The notes under the pieces were generated by a model. That model saw only the letters and a list, made by a program, of their open reading frames with translations. It was not told the origin of the DNA and did not search any database. From the NCBI GenBank assembly GCA_963692995.1, contig OY843611.1, forward strand, positions 1,488,001 through 1,552,000: a DNA stretch of 64,000 nt, given 5' to 3'. Positions within the stretch are counted from its first letter, which is position 1. Every line of letters starts with the position of its first letter. Source of the stretch: Bin87 sp963692995 (GTDB taxonomy: Bacteria; Chloroflexota; Dehalococcoidia; Lucifugimonadales; UBA3495). A program made the translations under genes and the position numbers. This document shows, piece after piece, positions 50,965 through 59,928 of the stretch.

Positions 50965-52305
50965 CTACAACAATGGCAGATAACGCGCGATTTCGTAATC
51001 GGTGACCGTGGACCGATACTGCTCCCATTCTTGTTTCTTGTTTCGGATCAAGGTCTCGTACACGAAATCTCCCAGAGTTTTACGCAGCAACTCGCTGTCT
51101 TCGGCCAACCCTATCGCCTCGCCCATGCTGGTAGGCAGACGGCTTATCCCCCGCGCGGCGCGTTCGTCGGCAGACATGCTCATCACATCCCCCGTGATTG
51201 GAGACGGCAGCGGATACTCATCTTCAATCCCCTTCAAACCGGCTGCCAGAAGTACGCTGAATGCCAGGTACGGATTGCACGCCGGGTCGGGGGCGCGGTA
51301 CTCAACGCGCAGAGAGGTGTCATAACCCGTCTTGTAGGAAGGCACCCGTACCAAATCCAGCCGGTTGGACACCGTCCAGGATACATGGACCGGAGCCTCG
51401 TATCCCGGAACCAGCCGCTTGTATGAATTGACCCACTGGTTGGTCACCAGGGTGATCTCCGGCGCATGACGCAGCAGTCCGGCGATAAACCGTTTCCCAA
51501 TATTCGACAGATGCAGATCGTCGTCCGGGTCGTAAAAAGCGTTGCTGTTTCCCCGGAACAGCGATTGGTGAGTGTGCATGCCGCTTCCGTTCGAGGCAGT
51601 AAAGGGTTTGGGCATGAAGGACGCATATACGCCCTGCTGTTGCGCCAGTTCCTTAATGACCAACCGCGCCGTCATTACGTTGTCGGCCATAGTCAGCGCG
51701 TCGGTGTACTGGAGGTCGATCTCGTGCTGGCTGGGCGCGCCTTCGTGGTGGGAATATTTGACCGGAATACCCATCTCGGCCAGGTTCAGCACGGTATCGC
51801 GGCGCAGGTCCGAGGCCGGATTGCTGGAGAGTTGGTCGTAGTAGCCGTAGGTGTCCAGTGGCTCCGGCGCCTCGGCATCCTTAAGGTAGAAATACTCCAG
51901 CTCCGGCCCGACGTAGTAGATGTAGCCCAGTCCGGCCAGCCCTTCGAGGTTGCGCTTCAGGACGTGGCGCGGATCCCCCATGAACGCTTCGCCGCGCGGT
52001 GTGCGGATGTCGCAGAAGATGCGGGCCACCGCGTTGCGCCGGGGACGCCAGGGCAATAGCGTGAACGTGGTGGGATCCGGGAACGCCCGCATGTCGCTTT
52101 CCGCGTCCGTCGTGTACCCCTCGATGGCTGCACCGTCGAACCCGACGCCTAACTCCAGGGCATCCTCCAGATCGTCCACCGTGATGGCGAACCCCTTCAG
52201 GTTGCCCAAGATATCGGTGAACCACAGGCGGACGAACTTCACATCAAAATCGCGTGCGCTCCGCAGCACGTACTCGCGCTCCGCAGCATGGTGATCAGTC
52301 AGCAC
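50965..52305 (-). CDS. Glutamine synthetase, class I (short type)
   Basis: ATP-dependent synthesis of glutamine from glutamate and ammonia. The 446-residue protein shows GFDGAAIEGY, YYVGPELEYF, KYSHHEGAPSQHEIDLQY, FMPKPFTASNGSGMHTHQSL, NSYKRLVPGYEAP and RVEYRAPDPACNPY, the metal, ATP and glutamate sites. No adenylylation-loop Tyr is seen, like GSI-alpha. The residue equivalent to the B. subtilis feedback Arg (GFVRIEES) reads GYTTDAES. GTG 52305 has AGGAG 7 bases upstream. Confidence 0.9.
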   Translation of the reverse strand: MLTDHHAAEREYVLRSARDFDVKFVRLWFTDILGNLKGFAITVDDLEDALELGVGFDGAAIEGYTTDAESDMRAFPDPTTFTLLPWRPRRNAVARIFCDIRTPRGEAFMGDPRHVLKRNLEGLAGLGYIYYVGPELEYFYLKDAEAPEPLDTYGYYDQLSSNPASDLRRDTVLNLAEMGIPVKYSHHEGAPSQHEIDLQYTDALTMADNVMTARLVIKELAQQQGVYASFMPKPFTASNGSGMHTHQSLFRGNSNAFYDPDDDLHLSNIGKRFIAGLLRHAPEITLVTNQWVNSYKRLVPGYEAPVHVSWTVSNRLDLVRVPSYKTGYDTSLRVEYRAPDPACNPYLAFSVLLAAGLKGIEDEYPLPSPITGDVMSMSADERAARGISRLPTSMGEAIGLAEDSELLRKTLGDFVYETLIRNKKQEWEQYRSTVTDYEIARYLPLL

Positions 52306-52426
52306 GGGTAATCTCCTGTCGGATGGCGTCGGCAGCGCCCGCGGGTTTCCTTCCCGTTATTTTACCAGCAAGGGGCGAGTTATCCCCGCCCCCGAATCAG
52401 TTCGCCGCAGCCGGGGAAAACGGCGG
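52306..52426. other. Gap between the two glutamine synthetases
   Basis: Contains a stem GGGGCG/CGCCCC (52372-52377 with 52387-52392), downstream of the 474-residue synthetase on the minus strand. No T-run follows, so termination is doubtful. Confidence 0.35.
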
Positions 52427-53851
52427 CTAGGCGTCGAAGTACTTGAAGAATTCGATGGGATGAGGGCGCAAGCGCAGGTCGTCCACATCGTTCTTCTTGT
52501 AGTCCAGCCAGGTCTCGATGAGGTCGTCGGTGAAGACGCCGCCGCGCATCAGGAACTCGTTGTCCCGCTCCAGGGCGGCCAGGGCTTCGTCCAGCGAGCC
52601 GGGAACCTGCCGAATCATCGCCAGGTCGGCGGCCGACATTTCGTAGAGGTTCTGGTCCACCGGATCGGGCGGCTCGATCTCGTTGATGACGCCGTCGAGG
52701 CCGGCCATCAGCATTGCCGCAAAGGCAATGTAGGGGTTGCAGGACGGGTCCGGCGCGCGGAACTCCAGGCGGCGCGCCGACGGGCTGTTGGAGTAAGTCG
52801 GAATGCGGATGCAGGCCGAACGGTTGCGCACCGAGTACACCAGATTGACCGGAGCCTCAAAGCCCGGCACCAGGCGCTTGTAGCTGTTGGTGGTGGGAGC
52901 CGCAAAGGCCAGCAGAGCCGGCGCGTGCTGGAGCAGCCCGCCGATGTAGTGCCGGCACGTGGCCGACAGCATTGCGTACCCGTCGGCATCATAGAACAGG
53001 TTCGACCCGTCTCTCCACAGGCTCTGGTGAGTGTGCATCCCGGTGCCGTTGTCGCCAAACAGCGGCTTGGGCATGAAGGTAGCGACTTTGCCGTGCGACT
53101 TGGCGACGTTCTTGACCACGTACTTCAGGATCGTGACGGTGTCCGCCATCCGAGTAAGTGTGTTGTAACGCACGTCGATTTCAGCCTGTCCCGCCGTGGC
53201 TACCTCGTGGTGATGCTTTTCGACGATGATGTCGAAGTGCTCAATCTTCTGCACCATCTCGGAGCGAATGTCCTGGAAAGTGTCAAATGGAGGCGCCGGG
53301 AAGTAGCCTTCCTTGTTGCGCGGACGGTAGGCCAGGTTCCGACCGCCATCGATCGTGGCCGTGCTGCCCGTGTTCCAGAACCCTTCGTCAGAGTCGATAA
53401 CGTAGTAACCGGAGTTGATGGTCTGGTCGAACCGGGCCGAGTCGAACACGAAGAACTCCGGTTCCGGGCCCCAGTAGCTGGTGTCGGCAATCCCGCTTTC
53501 CCTCAGGTACGCCTCGGCTTTTTGCGCCACGTGGCGCGGGTCGCGAGTATAAGATTCCCTGGTCACCGGGTCCAGAATATCGCAGATCAGGTGCAGAGTG
53601 GGGATTTTAAAGAACGGGTCAACCTTGGCGGTGCTGACGTCCGGTATGAGCAGCATATCGCTCTCATCAATGGACTTGAAACCGCGAATGCTGGAGCCAT
53701 CGAACCCGTAGCCTTCGGCTATGTTGTCCTCGGTCAGCTCGCTCAACGGTATCGAGACGTGCTGCAACGTGCCTGGAAGGTCGGTGAAACGCAGGTCGAT
53801 GATGCCTATGTTGTTGGCTTTGCAAAAGTCAATGACTTCCGACGGGCTCAT
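52427..53851 (-). CDS. glnA: Glutamine synthetase, class I (GSI-beta-like)
   Basis: A 474-residue synthetase with the long form's layout: GYGFDGSSIRGFKSIDESDM, YWGPEPEFFVFD, KHHHEVATAGQAEIDVRY, FMPKPLFGDNGTGMHTHQ, NSYKRLVPGFEAP, RLEFRAPDPSCNPY. Near residue 405, DQNLYEMSAADL lies where the adenylylated Tyr (NLYDLPPEE) lies in GSI-beta, so activity may be controlled by AMP transfer, though no glnE is seen. GGAGGG stands 7 bases before the ATG. It follows amt by 86 bases. Confidence 0.93.
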   Translation of the reverse strand: MSPSEVIDFCKANNIGIIDLRFTDLPGTLQHVSIPLSELTEDNIAEGYGFDGSSIRGFKSIDESDMLLIPDVSTAKVDPFFKIPTLHLICDILDPVTRESYTRDPRHVAQKAEAYLRESGIADTSYWGPEPEFFVFDSARFDQTINSGYYVIDSDEGFWNTGSTATIDGGRNLAYRPRNKEGYFPAPPFDTFQDIRSEMVQKIEHFDIIVEKHHHEVATAGQAEIDVRYNTLTRMADTVTILKYVVKNVAKSHGKVATFMPKPLFGDNGTGMHTHQSLWRDGSNLFYDADGYAMLSATCRHYIGGLLQHAPALLAFAAPTTNSYKRLVPGFEAPVNLVYSVRNRSACIRIPTYSNSPSARRLEFRAPDPSCNPYIAFAAMLMAGLDGVINEIEPPDPVDQNLYEMSAADLAMIRQVPGSLDEALAALERDNEFLMRGGVFTDDLIETWLDYKKNDVDDLRLRPHPIEFFKYFDA

Positions 53852-53937
53852 ATCGTGTCCCTCCTTTGGGAGAATTTAGGGTGCGGGTGAGGGTAAAGGG
53901 GAGGCGCCAGGAGATCCTGACCAATAATTTCAGTGGA

Positions 53938-55161
53938 TCAGTTCATCCCCTCCCCGTGTTGTGTCAGGTCAACGCCGATCTCTTCCTCCGCCTCGGAAAC
54001 CCGCAGACCGATGGTCCACTTCAAGACCAGCAGGATGATTGCGGACACTATAAAAGACCAGGCAAACGCGGCTCCAATGCCGATGATCTGGTAGAAGATT
54101 TGCTCGATATGCGACACGTCGGCAAACAGGTAATCCGCGCCATAGCCAACGCCCACGAAAATGCCGGTCGCCAGCGCTCCCCACATTCCGCCAATTCCGT
54201 GTATGCCGAACACGTCCAGAGAGTCGTCGATGCGGAACTTGTGGATCAATTCCACCGCGATGAAGCAGGCTCCGCCCGCTCCGGCGCCGATGATGATGGC
54301 CGGCATCACGCCCACGAATCCTGCCGCCGGCGTTATCGCCACCAACCCGGCCACGGCCCCCGCCGCGGCTCCGCTGGCTGACGGTCGGCGGGTGAGGAAC
54401 CAGGAGATGATCGACCATGAAGACATGGCGGTTGCGGCGGCCACATTGGTTACCACGAAGGCGTTGGCTGCGGTCTCCGTTGACAGGTTAAAGCTGCTCC
54501 CGGCGTTGAACCCAAACCATCCGAACCACAGGAGGCCCGCGCCCAGCAAAACCAGCGGCACATTATCGGGCGCCAGGTTCACCGTGCCAAAGCCCCGTCG
54601 CCGCCCCACTATCAGCGCCGCAGCTAACGCCGCCGTGCCGGAAGCGATGTGCACTACGGTTCCACCGGCGAAGTCCAGCGCGAATCCGCTTTCGCTCATG
54701 CCCAACACGCTGCCCAAGTTGCCCAGCCAGCCGCCCCCCCAAACCCAGTGGCAGAGCGGCGCGTACACGATGGTCAGCCACAAGGCCGCGAAAATTATGT
54801 AGGACACAAACTTGAACCGCTCGGCAAAACCTCCGGCGATGAGGGCCACGGTGATGATGGCGAACATTCCCTGGAACACCATGAATGCCTGCTCTTGCGG
54901 CCCGACGCCGATCATACCGAACTTGCTAAGGTCGCCAACGAAGCCCCAGCCGCCCACGCTGTTGCCAAAGGCTAGGCTGTAACCCCACAACACCCATAGC
55001 AAGCTCACCACGCCGATCGCCGCGACGGAGTGCATCATCGTTCCAATCACGTTCTTATGGCGTACCAGTCCGCCGTAGAACAGGGCCAGCCCAGGCACCA
55101 TGAGGAAGACTAACGCAGCCGAAATCAGGAACGAGAGCACCTCCAGTTCTGTGAACTCCAT
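53938..55161 (-). CDS. amt: Ammonium transporter (Amt family)
   Basis: A 407-residue polytopic channel for ammonium: about eleven helices, with ALFYGGLVRHKN, GFALDFAGGTVVHIASGTAAL (pore His), WFGWFGFNAGSS, and FGIHGIGGMWGALATGIF (second pore His). GGAG stands 7 bases before ATG 55161. With the two glutamine synthetases downstream it forms an ammonium-assimilation cluster. No P-II (glnK) gene is present. Confidence 0.93.
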   Translation of the reverse strand: MEFTELEVLSFLISAALVFLMVPGLALFYGGLVRHKNVIGTMMHSVAAIGVVSLLWVLWGYSLAFGNSVGGWGFVGDLSKFGMIGVGPQEQAFMVFQGMFAIITVALIAGGFAERFKFVSYIIFAALWLTIVYAPLCHWVWGGGWLGNLGSVLGMSESGFALDFAGGTVVHIASGTAALAAALIVGRRRGFGTVNLAPDNVPLVLLGAGLLWFGWFGFNAGSSFNLSTETAANAFVVTNVAAATAMSSWSIISWFLTRRPSASGAAAGAVAGLVAITPAAGFVGVMPAIIIGAGAGGACFIAVELIHKFRIDDSLDVFGIHGIGGMWGALATGIFVGVGYGADYLFADVSHIEQIFYQIIGIGAAFAWSFIVSAIILLVLKWTIGLRVSEAEEEIGVDLTQHGEGMN

Positions 55162-55296
55162 AGGTTTTCTCCCCACTGTTTCTAGTGTTGCCGTCGCCGC
55201 CGGTTTCCGCTTCACCGCCGCGGTACGCTGGAACTGCGGATGGCCATGCCGTAAACGATGCGCTCACGTCCGGTTACCGACAAGAACTACCGGGCA

Positions 55297-55302
55297 ATTC
55301 TA
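55297..55302 (-). promoter_or_regulatory. -10 box of the amt promoter
   Basis: TAGAAT on the minus strand (55302-55297), about 130 bases upstream of amt. No good -35 is present; repeat boxes at 55313-55350 occupy that position, as expected for an activator-dependent promoter. Confidence 0.5.
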
Positions 55303-55312
55303 ATTTTCCGTT

Positions 55313-55350
55313 GTTACGAACTAATGACGGATTTGTTACAAATTTGTTGC
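55313..55350. promoter_or_regulatory. Four 5-bp boxes at 11-bp spacing upstream of amt (GlnR/OmpR-like site)
   Basis: On the plus strand GTTAC (55313), ATGAC (55324), GTTAC (55335) and GTTGC (55346) each start exactly 11 bases apart, separated by six bases. Read toward amt they are GCAAC, GTAAC, GTCAT and GTAAC. The consensus pattern of actinobacterial GlnR boxes (GTnAC-n6-GAAAC repeated) is very similar. Confidence 0.55.
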
Positions 55351-55472
55351 GCGCCGTTAACCTGCGCTCCGAGCAACCGGCAACCCCCTTCGGTAGATGC
55401 TTTACTCGGGCTTTGCAAAACCGGCCGCGACTGCCGGCCCCATCCCTACGACGCCGAGTAGCGCATTCAATC

Positions 55473-55481
55473 TGCTACAAT
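55473..55481 (+). promoter_or_regulatory. Extended -10 of the LLM oxidoreductase promoter
   Basis: TGCTACAAT at 55473-55481, about 44 bases before ATG 55525. No convincing -35 is seen 17 bases upstream. Confidence 0.55.
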
Positions 55482-55524
55482 GCCCTCAACGTCGTCGAAG
55501 CCGCCCTCGACAGGAGTCGCCACT

Positions 55525-56652
55525 ATGGACCTTGGCCTTTTCTACCAAATCCAGGTGCCCAAGCCCTGGGACGACCTGAGCGAAACCCGCAAGTTCCAGG
55601 AAATGATGGAGCAGGTGACCTTTGCCGAAGAGATCGGGATGACCTCCGTGTGGTTTGTGGAGCACCATTTCCGCTCAGAATGGTCCCATTCCAGCGCTCC
55701 CGACATCACGCTGGCTGCCTTGAGTCAGCGGACCACCAACATGCGCTTGGGAATAGCCGTCGTGCTGGCGCCCCTGCATCACCCGCTCAACATCGCGTCC
55801 CGGATGGCTACTCTGGACGTAATCTCAGGTGGGCGAGTTAACCTGGGCATTGGCCGGTCCGGTTATCCCTACCAAATGTTGCCCTACGGCTCTGACCTGG
55901 CAGACGTCTCGGAGATGGTGGAAGAGTATCTGAAGATTATTCCCGGAGCGTGGACTGAAGAGACGTTCTCCTATGAAGGAAAGCACTACAACATTCCGCC
56001 TCGGGAAGTCATCCCGAAACCGGTTCAGAAGCCCCACCCGCCAATCTGGCAGGCAGTGAGTCAAGAGTCCACGGCCGAGAAGGTTGGCCGGCAGGGCCTG
56101 GGCTGCCTGGCGCAAACCAGCGTTGGACTGGACCGGGCCGAGGGGCTTATCCAAATATACCGCGACGCCATCAAGAACCCCGAACCCGCGACGAAATTGG
56201 TGTATCCAAGGGTGGCCGGCAATACGGTGGGTCTCTGCATGGAGAACCGGCAGAAGGCGTTCCAACGGGCCGAAACCATCATCGACTGGTACCGGGAGCA
56301 GCAGCGTATCCGCGATTCATACGTCTGGCAGGGTTACGATCCTGCCAAGGTGCCGGAAGACTACCAGTGGCATTACCAGCGCGCAGTGCAGGCCGACACG
56401 GCCCGCGCCGACGCGGTCACATCGCGGGCCCTTATCGACGACGGCGGTCGCTTCTGCATCGGAAACCCCGACGACTGCATCAAATACATCGAGGATTACG
56501 AGCGAATGGGCGTCGATGAGATCATGCCCTTGTTCCAGGTCGGACCCGTCACCCACGAAGAAGTGATGGAGTCCCTGCGCCTTTTCGGAAAGTACATCAT
56601 CCCGCACTTCAAGGAGAAGGCGAAGAAAACAGCCCTCGTCGCTGACAACTGA
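55525..56652 (+). CDS. LLM-class flavin-dependent oxidoreductase (bacterial luciferase-like)
   Basis: A 375-residue TIM-barrel F420/FMN-type monooxygenase. VWFVEHHFRSEWSHSSAPD near residues 45-65, LGIAVVLAPLHHPLNIASRMATLDVISGGR and NLGIGRSGYPYQM are the standard cofactor-site segments, and FSYEGKHYNIPP follows. GGAG lies 8 bases before ATG 55525. Such enzymes oxidise diverse small molecules; substrate unknown. Confidence 0.9.
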   Translation: MDLGLFYQIQVPKPWDDLSETRKFQEMMEQVTFAEEIGMTSVWFVEHHFRSEWSHSSAPDITLAALSQRTTNMRLGIAVVLAPLHHPLNIASRMATLDVISGGRVNLGIGRSGYPYQMLPYGSDLADVSEMVEEYLKIIPGAWTEETFSYEGKHYNIPPREVIPKPVQKPHPPIWQAVSQESTAEKVGRQGLGCLAQTSVGLDRAEGLIQIYRDAIKNPEPATKLVYPRVAGNTVGLCMENRQKAFQRAETIIDWYREQQRIRDSYVWQGYDPAKVPEDYQWHYQRAVQADTARADAVTSRALIDDGGRFCIGNPDDCIKYIEDYERMGVDEIMPLFQVGPVTHEEVMESLRLFGKYIIPHFKEKAKKTALVADN

Positions 56653-56694
56653 CCAGGGCTGAAGCCTTCAAACTTGGAGTAAGTTGGCGGCGCT

Positions 56695-57888
56695 TTAGTG
56701 CAAAAGCGCGGCGAGATCCGGGTGCAGCGCGCTCTCCGGTTTGCTTATCCCGGCATAGCGCAATCGCGCCAGGTACTGCCTGACGTAACCCGCGCGCAAA
56801 AGTTCCACCGCCGCCATTCCACCCGCCATTCCGGCTATGGAGCCGCCAGCGATGATAGCCATCGCTTCCCAAAGCACTGAATCTCTCAGCTCACCGGCCA
56901 TATCCTTTTCGATGGAGCCGAGGATGCGCCGCAGCGAAACGCCGAAGTCCACGCCCTTGACTGCTACTGTTGACTTGAGCATCGCCATTCCATAGGCCAG
57001 GTGACGCGCTTTGTCTTGCAGGCATAGCGCGAACAGTTTGCGATCAACCGGATTGGTGGCGAAGTGGGTTCCGAAGCGGTACAGCAGCAGCGATAACGTG
57101 CCGCGCGCGAGATACAGTGAAACGGAAACTTCCGGCCAGCCGGCCCGGGTTTCCACCATGCGGCGGTTCATGAAGCCGGCAGATTCCAAGCCCAAGGCTC
57201 CGCCGTTGCAAAGGGCGCGATGCCGCATGGCCTCAAAATGGCGGGCAGAATCGAACTCTTGCGTCGCCAGGAACATCTTCGGTTCGATGTAAGCGTAGTT
57301 CATCCGATGCAGCCAAAGACCGATGGTGTCGATCTCAGCGGTCGCGTGATGGCCCAGTTCGGTGCATAGTTGACACCAGGCCAGCTCCAGGGCTTCAGGT
57401 TGGTCCGGCAGATCCGCCCAGGCAATATCCTGCATGGCGTTCCACCGCCGCTGGACCGCTTCTTCATAAAGCGTTGCGGCATTGTCGGCCCACAGTTCGT
57501 CCTTACGGTTGACGGAATAGTTGTCCAGGCGCGGAATGCCTGGCGTGGCAAAAGAACCCCGCGGCATCCTGGTCATTTCGCGGCTTTCCTCCGGGATCTC
57601 ACCGTAGAGGCCGGTCATTATGGACTCTACCGTCAGTCCGTGAGGGGTCAATCGCGCCCGCGTGCCCCATTGGCGAGTATCATTCATCCAGGGGAAACGA
57701 TCCGAAGGCGATTGGGGCGCGACGGGTTCCGCCGAAGCTTGATCCGGTAGCTCCGTTGGCGTCGTTTCGGGCTCGGCGCCGTCCGCTATGTCCTGTTGGA
57801 CACGTTCGGCGGCAGAGGAGTGGTAGCGACCGGTGGGATCGCTGTCATCAACGTTCGGATTCTCGGGAGCATCGCTATTGGTGGTCAT
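56695..57888 (-). CDS. Ferritin-fold paralogue with lost diiron ligands
   Basis: A 397-residue homologue of the next gene upstream (transcription order). Shared core: ELWADNAATLYEEAVQRRW matches EVWGFNLTKLYQEAVSRQW. At the metal positions, Trp171 replaces Glu, Ser214 replaces Glu in DSARH, Gly263 or Arg262 replaces Glu, and Lys293 replaces Glu in QDKARH, while His217 and His296 remain. An acidic, low-complexity N-terminal stretch (residues 1-65, TETTPTELPDQ-like) is extra. It is likely metal-free or uses another cofactor, and may be a structural partner of the intact protein. Confidence 0.75.
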   Translation of the reverse strand: MTTNSDAPENPNVDDSDPTGRYHSSAAERVQQDIADGAEPETTPTELPDQASAEPVAPQSPSDRFPWMNDTRQWGTRARLTPHGLTVESIMTGLYGEIPEESREMTRMPRGSFATPGIPRLDNYSVNRKDELWADNAATLYEEAVQRRWNAMQDIAWADLPDQPEALELAWCQLCTELGHHATAEIDTIGLWLHRMNYAYIEPKMFLATQEFDSARHFEAMRHRALCNGGALGLESAGFMNRRMVETRAGWPEVSVSLYLARGTLSLLLYRFGTHFATNPVDRKLFALCLQDKARHLAYGMAMLKSTVAVKGVDFGVSLRRILGSIEKDMAGELRDSVLWEAMAIIAGGSIAGMAGGMAAVELLRAGYVRQYLARLRYAGISKPESALHPDLAALLH

Positions 57889-57908
57889 AATCCCTCACGA
57901 TACGTCTA

Positions 57909-57939
57909 ACGGCCCGCCGACCTTGGGACGACGGGCCGT
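57909..57939. repeat. Inverted repeat between the two ferritin-fold genes
   Basis: ACGGCCCG (57909-57916) and CGGGCCGT (57932-57939) around a 15-base loop, without a T-run. It could reduce transcription of the downstream paralogue or protect mRNA ends. Confidence 0.6.
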
Positions 57940-57967
57940 CGGCATGGTCACCGCCGATTTTCCCGCA

Positions 57968-59065
57968 TCAGGCGGCTGCCTTGTACGCCTCCAGCAAAGC
58001 GGGATTGACGCGACCGCTTTCGATGCGGTCGTCGAACCCGCAGGACTTGAGCCGCTGGAAGTATTCTTTGACCTGCCGCTGTCGGATGGCGGCCAGTATC
58101 TTTTGTCCTTCCTCTGCTTTATCGGACCCGCCGCCCAGGAGGATGGCCAGCGATTCGGCGGTGAGGTTTGCGCTGCGGGCGGCCGGGTTCTCGCCACCGT
58201 TGCCGGTAGCCTGCCGGTCTTCAGCTTCATCCAGGTAATAGTGCATTTCTTCCCGGCGCTCCGGGGTGCATTCGTTCATGTATCGCGCATGCAGTACGCC
58301 AAAGGCCACGTGGCGGGCTTCGTCTTGAGCAGCGCGCCGGTAGATGGCCTTCTCGGCTTCGTTGTAGGCCATCAGTTCGCCCAGGCGGAACAGGGTCAAG
58401 ACGTTCCCCTCGCCCACGATGTGCAACCGGCTGGAAAGTTCGGTGAACTCCCGGGCATTGTCGGTGCTGCCCCCGGTGACGTCGCTGACGGAATCGATCA
58501 TCCGCATCAGGCCGCCACCATTAGCCAGGGCTCGCTTGCGGAAGACTTCCATGTGACGCGATTCGTCCATCACCTGCGTCAACAGGAACATCCGCACTTC
58601 GTGGTAGTCCGGTGACATCTGTGAGATGAAACGTCCGGGCACGTCGGCGGCGACAAATTCAACTTGAGCGAAGAATGTGGCTAATTGACATTCCGCCGCC
58701 TCAATGTCGTCGGGCAGCGGCCGCAGCGTTTCCCAGGGAATATCCGTGGCCGAGGACCACTGGCGGGACACGGCTTCCTGATAAAGCTTGGTCAGGTTAA
58801 AGCCCCACACTTCCTTCTTGTCCCGAAAGGTATATGCCGAAAACTGCGGGATCCCCTCCCGAGGCACCGCTCCGCGCATGCGTTGCGTTTGGTTGGGAGA
58901 TTCGTCCAGCAAATCCGGGGTGTTTTCAGCCAGGGTCGGGTCCCGTTTCAACTCTTCCGCGGAGCCGGGAACCTGGTCCTTGATCTGTTGCAGCCAGGAC
59001 AGGCTGAAACCGTTCTGTAGCGCCTGTTCCATCTCCACGGTGCTGCGATCTTGCAAAGTAGCCAT
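57968..59065 (-). CDS. Ferritin-like diiron protein (AurF/R2-like fold)
   Basis: A 365-residue four-helix-bundle protein with the carboxylate-bridged diiron set: Glu125 (EAAECQLA), Glu168-x-x-His171 (MDESRHMEV), Glu219 (VGEGNVL), Glu249-x-x-His252 (QDEARHVAFG). That layout matches diiron oxygenases/oxidases of the ferritin superfamily. ATG 59065 with AAGGGG 6 bases upstream is chosen over TTG 59071. The substrate is unknown. The tandem paralogue has lost all the Glu ligands. Confidence 0.78.
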   Translation of the reverse strand: MATLQDRSTVEMEQALQNGFSLSWLQQIKDQVPGSAEELKRDPTLAENTPDLLDESPNQTQRMRGAVPREGIPQFSAYTFRDKKEVWGFNLTKLYQEAVSRQWSSATDIPWETLRPLPDDIEAAECQLATFFAQVEFVAADVPGRFISQMSPDYHEVRMFLLTQVMDESRHMEVFRKRALANGGGLMRMIDSVSDVTGGSTDNAREFTELSSRLHIVGEGNVLTLFRLGELMAYNEAEKAIYRRAAQDEARHVAFGVLHARYMNECTPERREEMHYYLDEAEDRQATGNGGENPAARSANLTAESLAILLGGGSDKAEEGQKILAAIRQRQVKEYFQRLKSCGFDDRIESGRVNPALLEAYKAAA

Positions 59066-59188
59066 GAGCAACCCCTTCTTCGCCAGAATGACGGAATTAT
59101 GGTCGCAATTTACCCGATACGCCGTTTTATCGTCAAGAGTATCGGAGCCTTACCCAAAGTTTAGCTCCCCGCGCCCAGCGGAAAACGC

Positions 59189-59908
59189 TTAGCGGTTCCG
59201 GAGCGCCGAGGCTCCGATGCGCCGCTCGGTGCCGTTAGCAATCCGCCGGATGTTGTCCCGATGTTGCCAGATAATGACGGCTCCCCCGATGAAGGCGTAC
59301 AGCGTGTACAGTCCACTGTACCCGGCCAGGAGCATAAGCGCCAGGCTCACTGCGGCCACCGTCAAGGTGCCGGCGATGCTTCCCAGGGAAAGGTATCGGC
59401 TCGACAACGTGATCACCACGAAGAGCGTCGCTCCAATCGCCGCCACCCACGGAGCCATCACCGACAAGCTTCCCATCCCCGGCAGGATGCCGCGACCGCC
59501 GCGGAATCTCAAGAAAACCGGCCAGTTGTGTCCGCACAGCGCGAATAAAGCGGCGACTACCTCCGGTTCTCCCAGCCCGATCACCGAGCGGGCCAGTAGC
59601 GCTGCCAACACACCCTTTCCCGCATCCAGCACGAATACCAGGACCGCAGCTTTCCCGCCGGCGGTCCGGAGGATGTTGGACATTCCGGTGCGGCCACTGC
59701 CGAAGTCTCGAATGTCCTCTCCCATGGTCAGGTTGACAAATATGTACCCCCATGAAATCGACCCGGTCAGGTAAGCCACGGCGCAAACCATTGCATACCG
59801 CGCCGGCAGGGCAACTTGCGATGCGGTCTCCGACAACACGAGGCCAGCGGCCGCCAGAAATAGCGCCGTGAGTAACATGGCCCAAGTTGCCGGTGTCGGG
59901 CGCCGCAT
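59189..59908 (-). CDS. plsY: Acyl-phosphate glycerol-3-phosphate acyltransferase
   Basis: A 239-residue membrane enzyme that makes lysophosphatidate from acyl phosphate and glycerol 3-phosphate. AYLTGSISWGYIF, FGSGRTGMSNILRTAG, CGHNWPVFLRFRGGRGI and WQHRDNIRRIANGTERRIG are the PlsY motifs; several hydrophobic helices span the rest. It starts 20 bases after der. Confidence 0.92.
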   Translation of the reverse strand: MRRPTPATWAMLLTALFLAAAGLVLSETASQVALPARYAMVCAVAYLTGSISWGYIFVNLTMGEDIRDFGSGRTGMSNILRTAGGKAAVLVFVLDAGKGVLAALLARSVIGLGEPEVVAALFALCGHNWPVFLRFRGGRGILPGMGSLSVMAPWVAAIGATLFVVITLSSRYLSLGSIAGTLTVAAVSLALMLLAGYSGLYTLYAFIGGAVIIWQHRDNIRRIANGTERRIGASALRNR

Positions 59909-59928
59909 AGCTGCTACCGGTGAGACAA

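Noticed and set aside
52460..53890. A 476-codon plus-strand open frame opposite the longer glutamine synthetase
   Set aside because: It lies wholly antisense to a gene with full family motifs and its sequence is unrelated to known proteins; long antisense frames are expected in GC-rich coding DNA.
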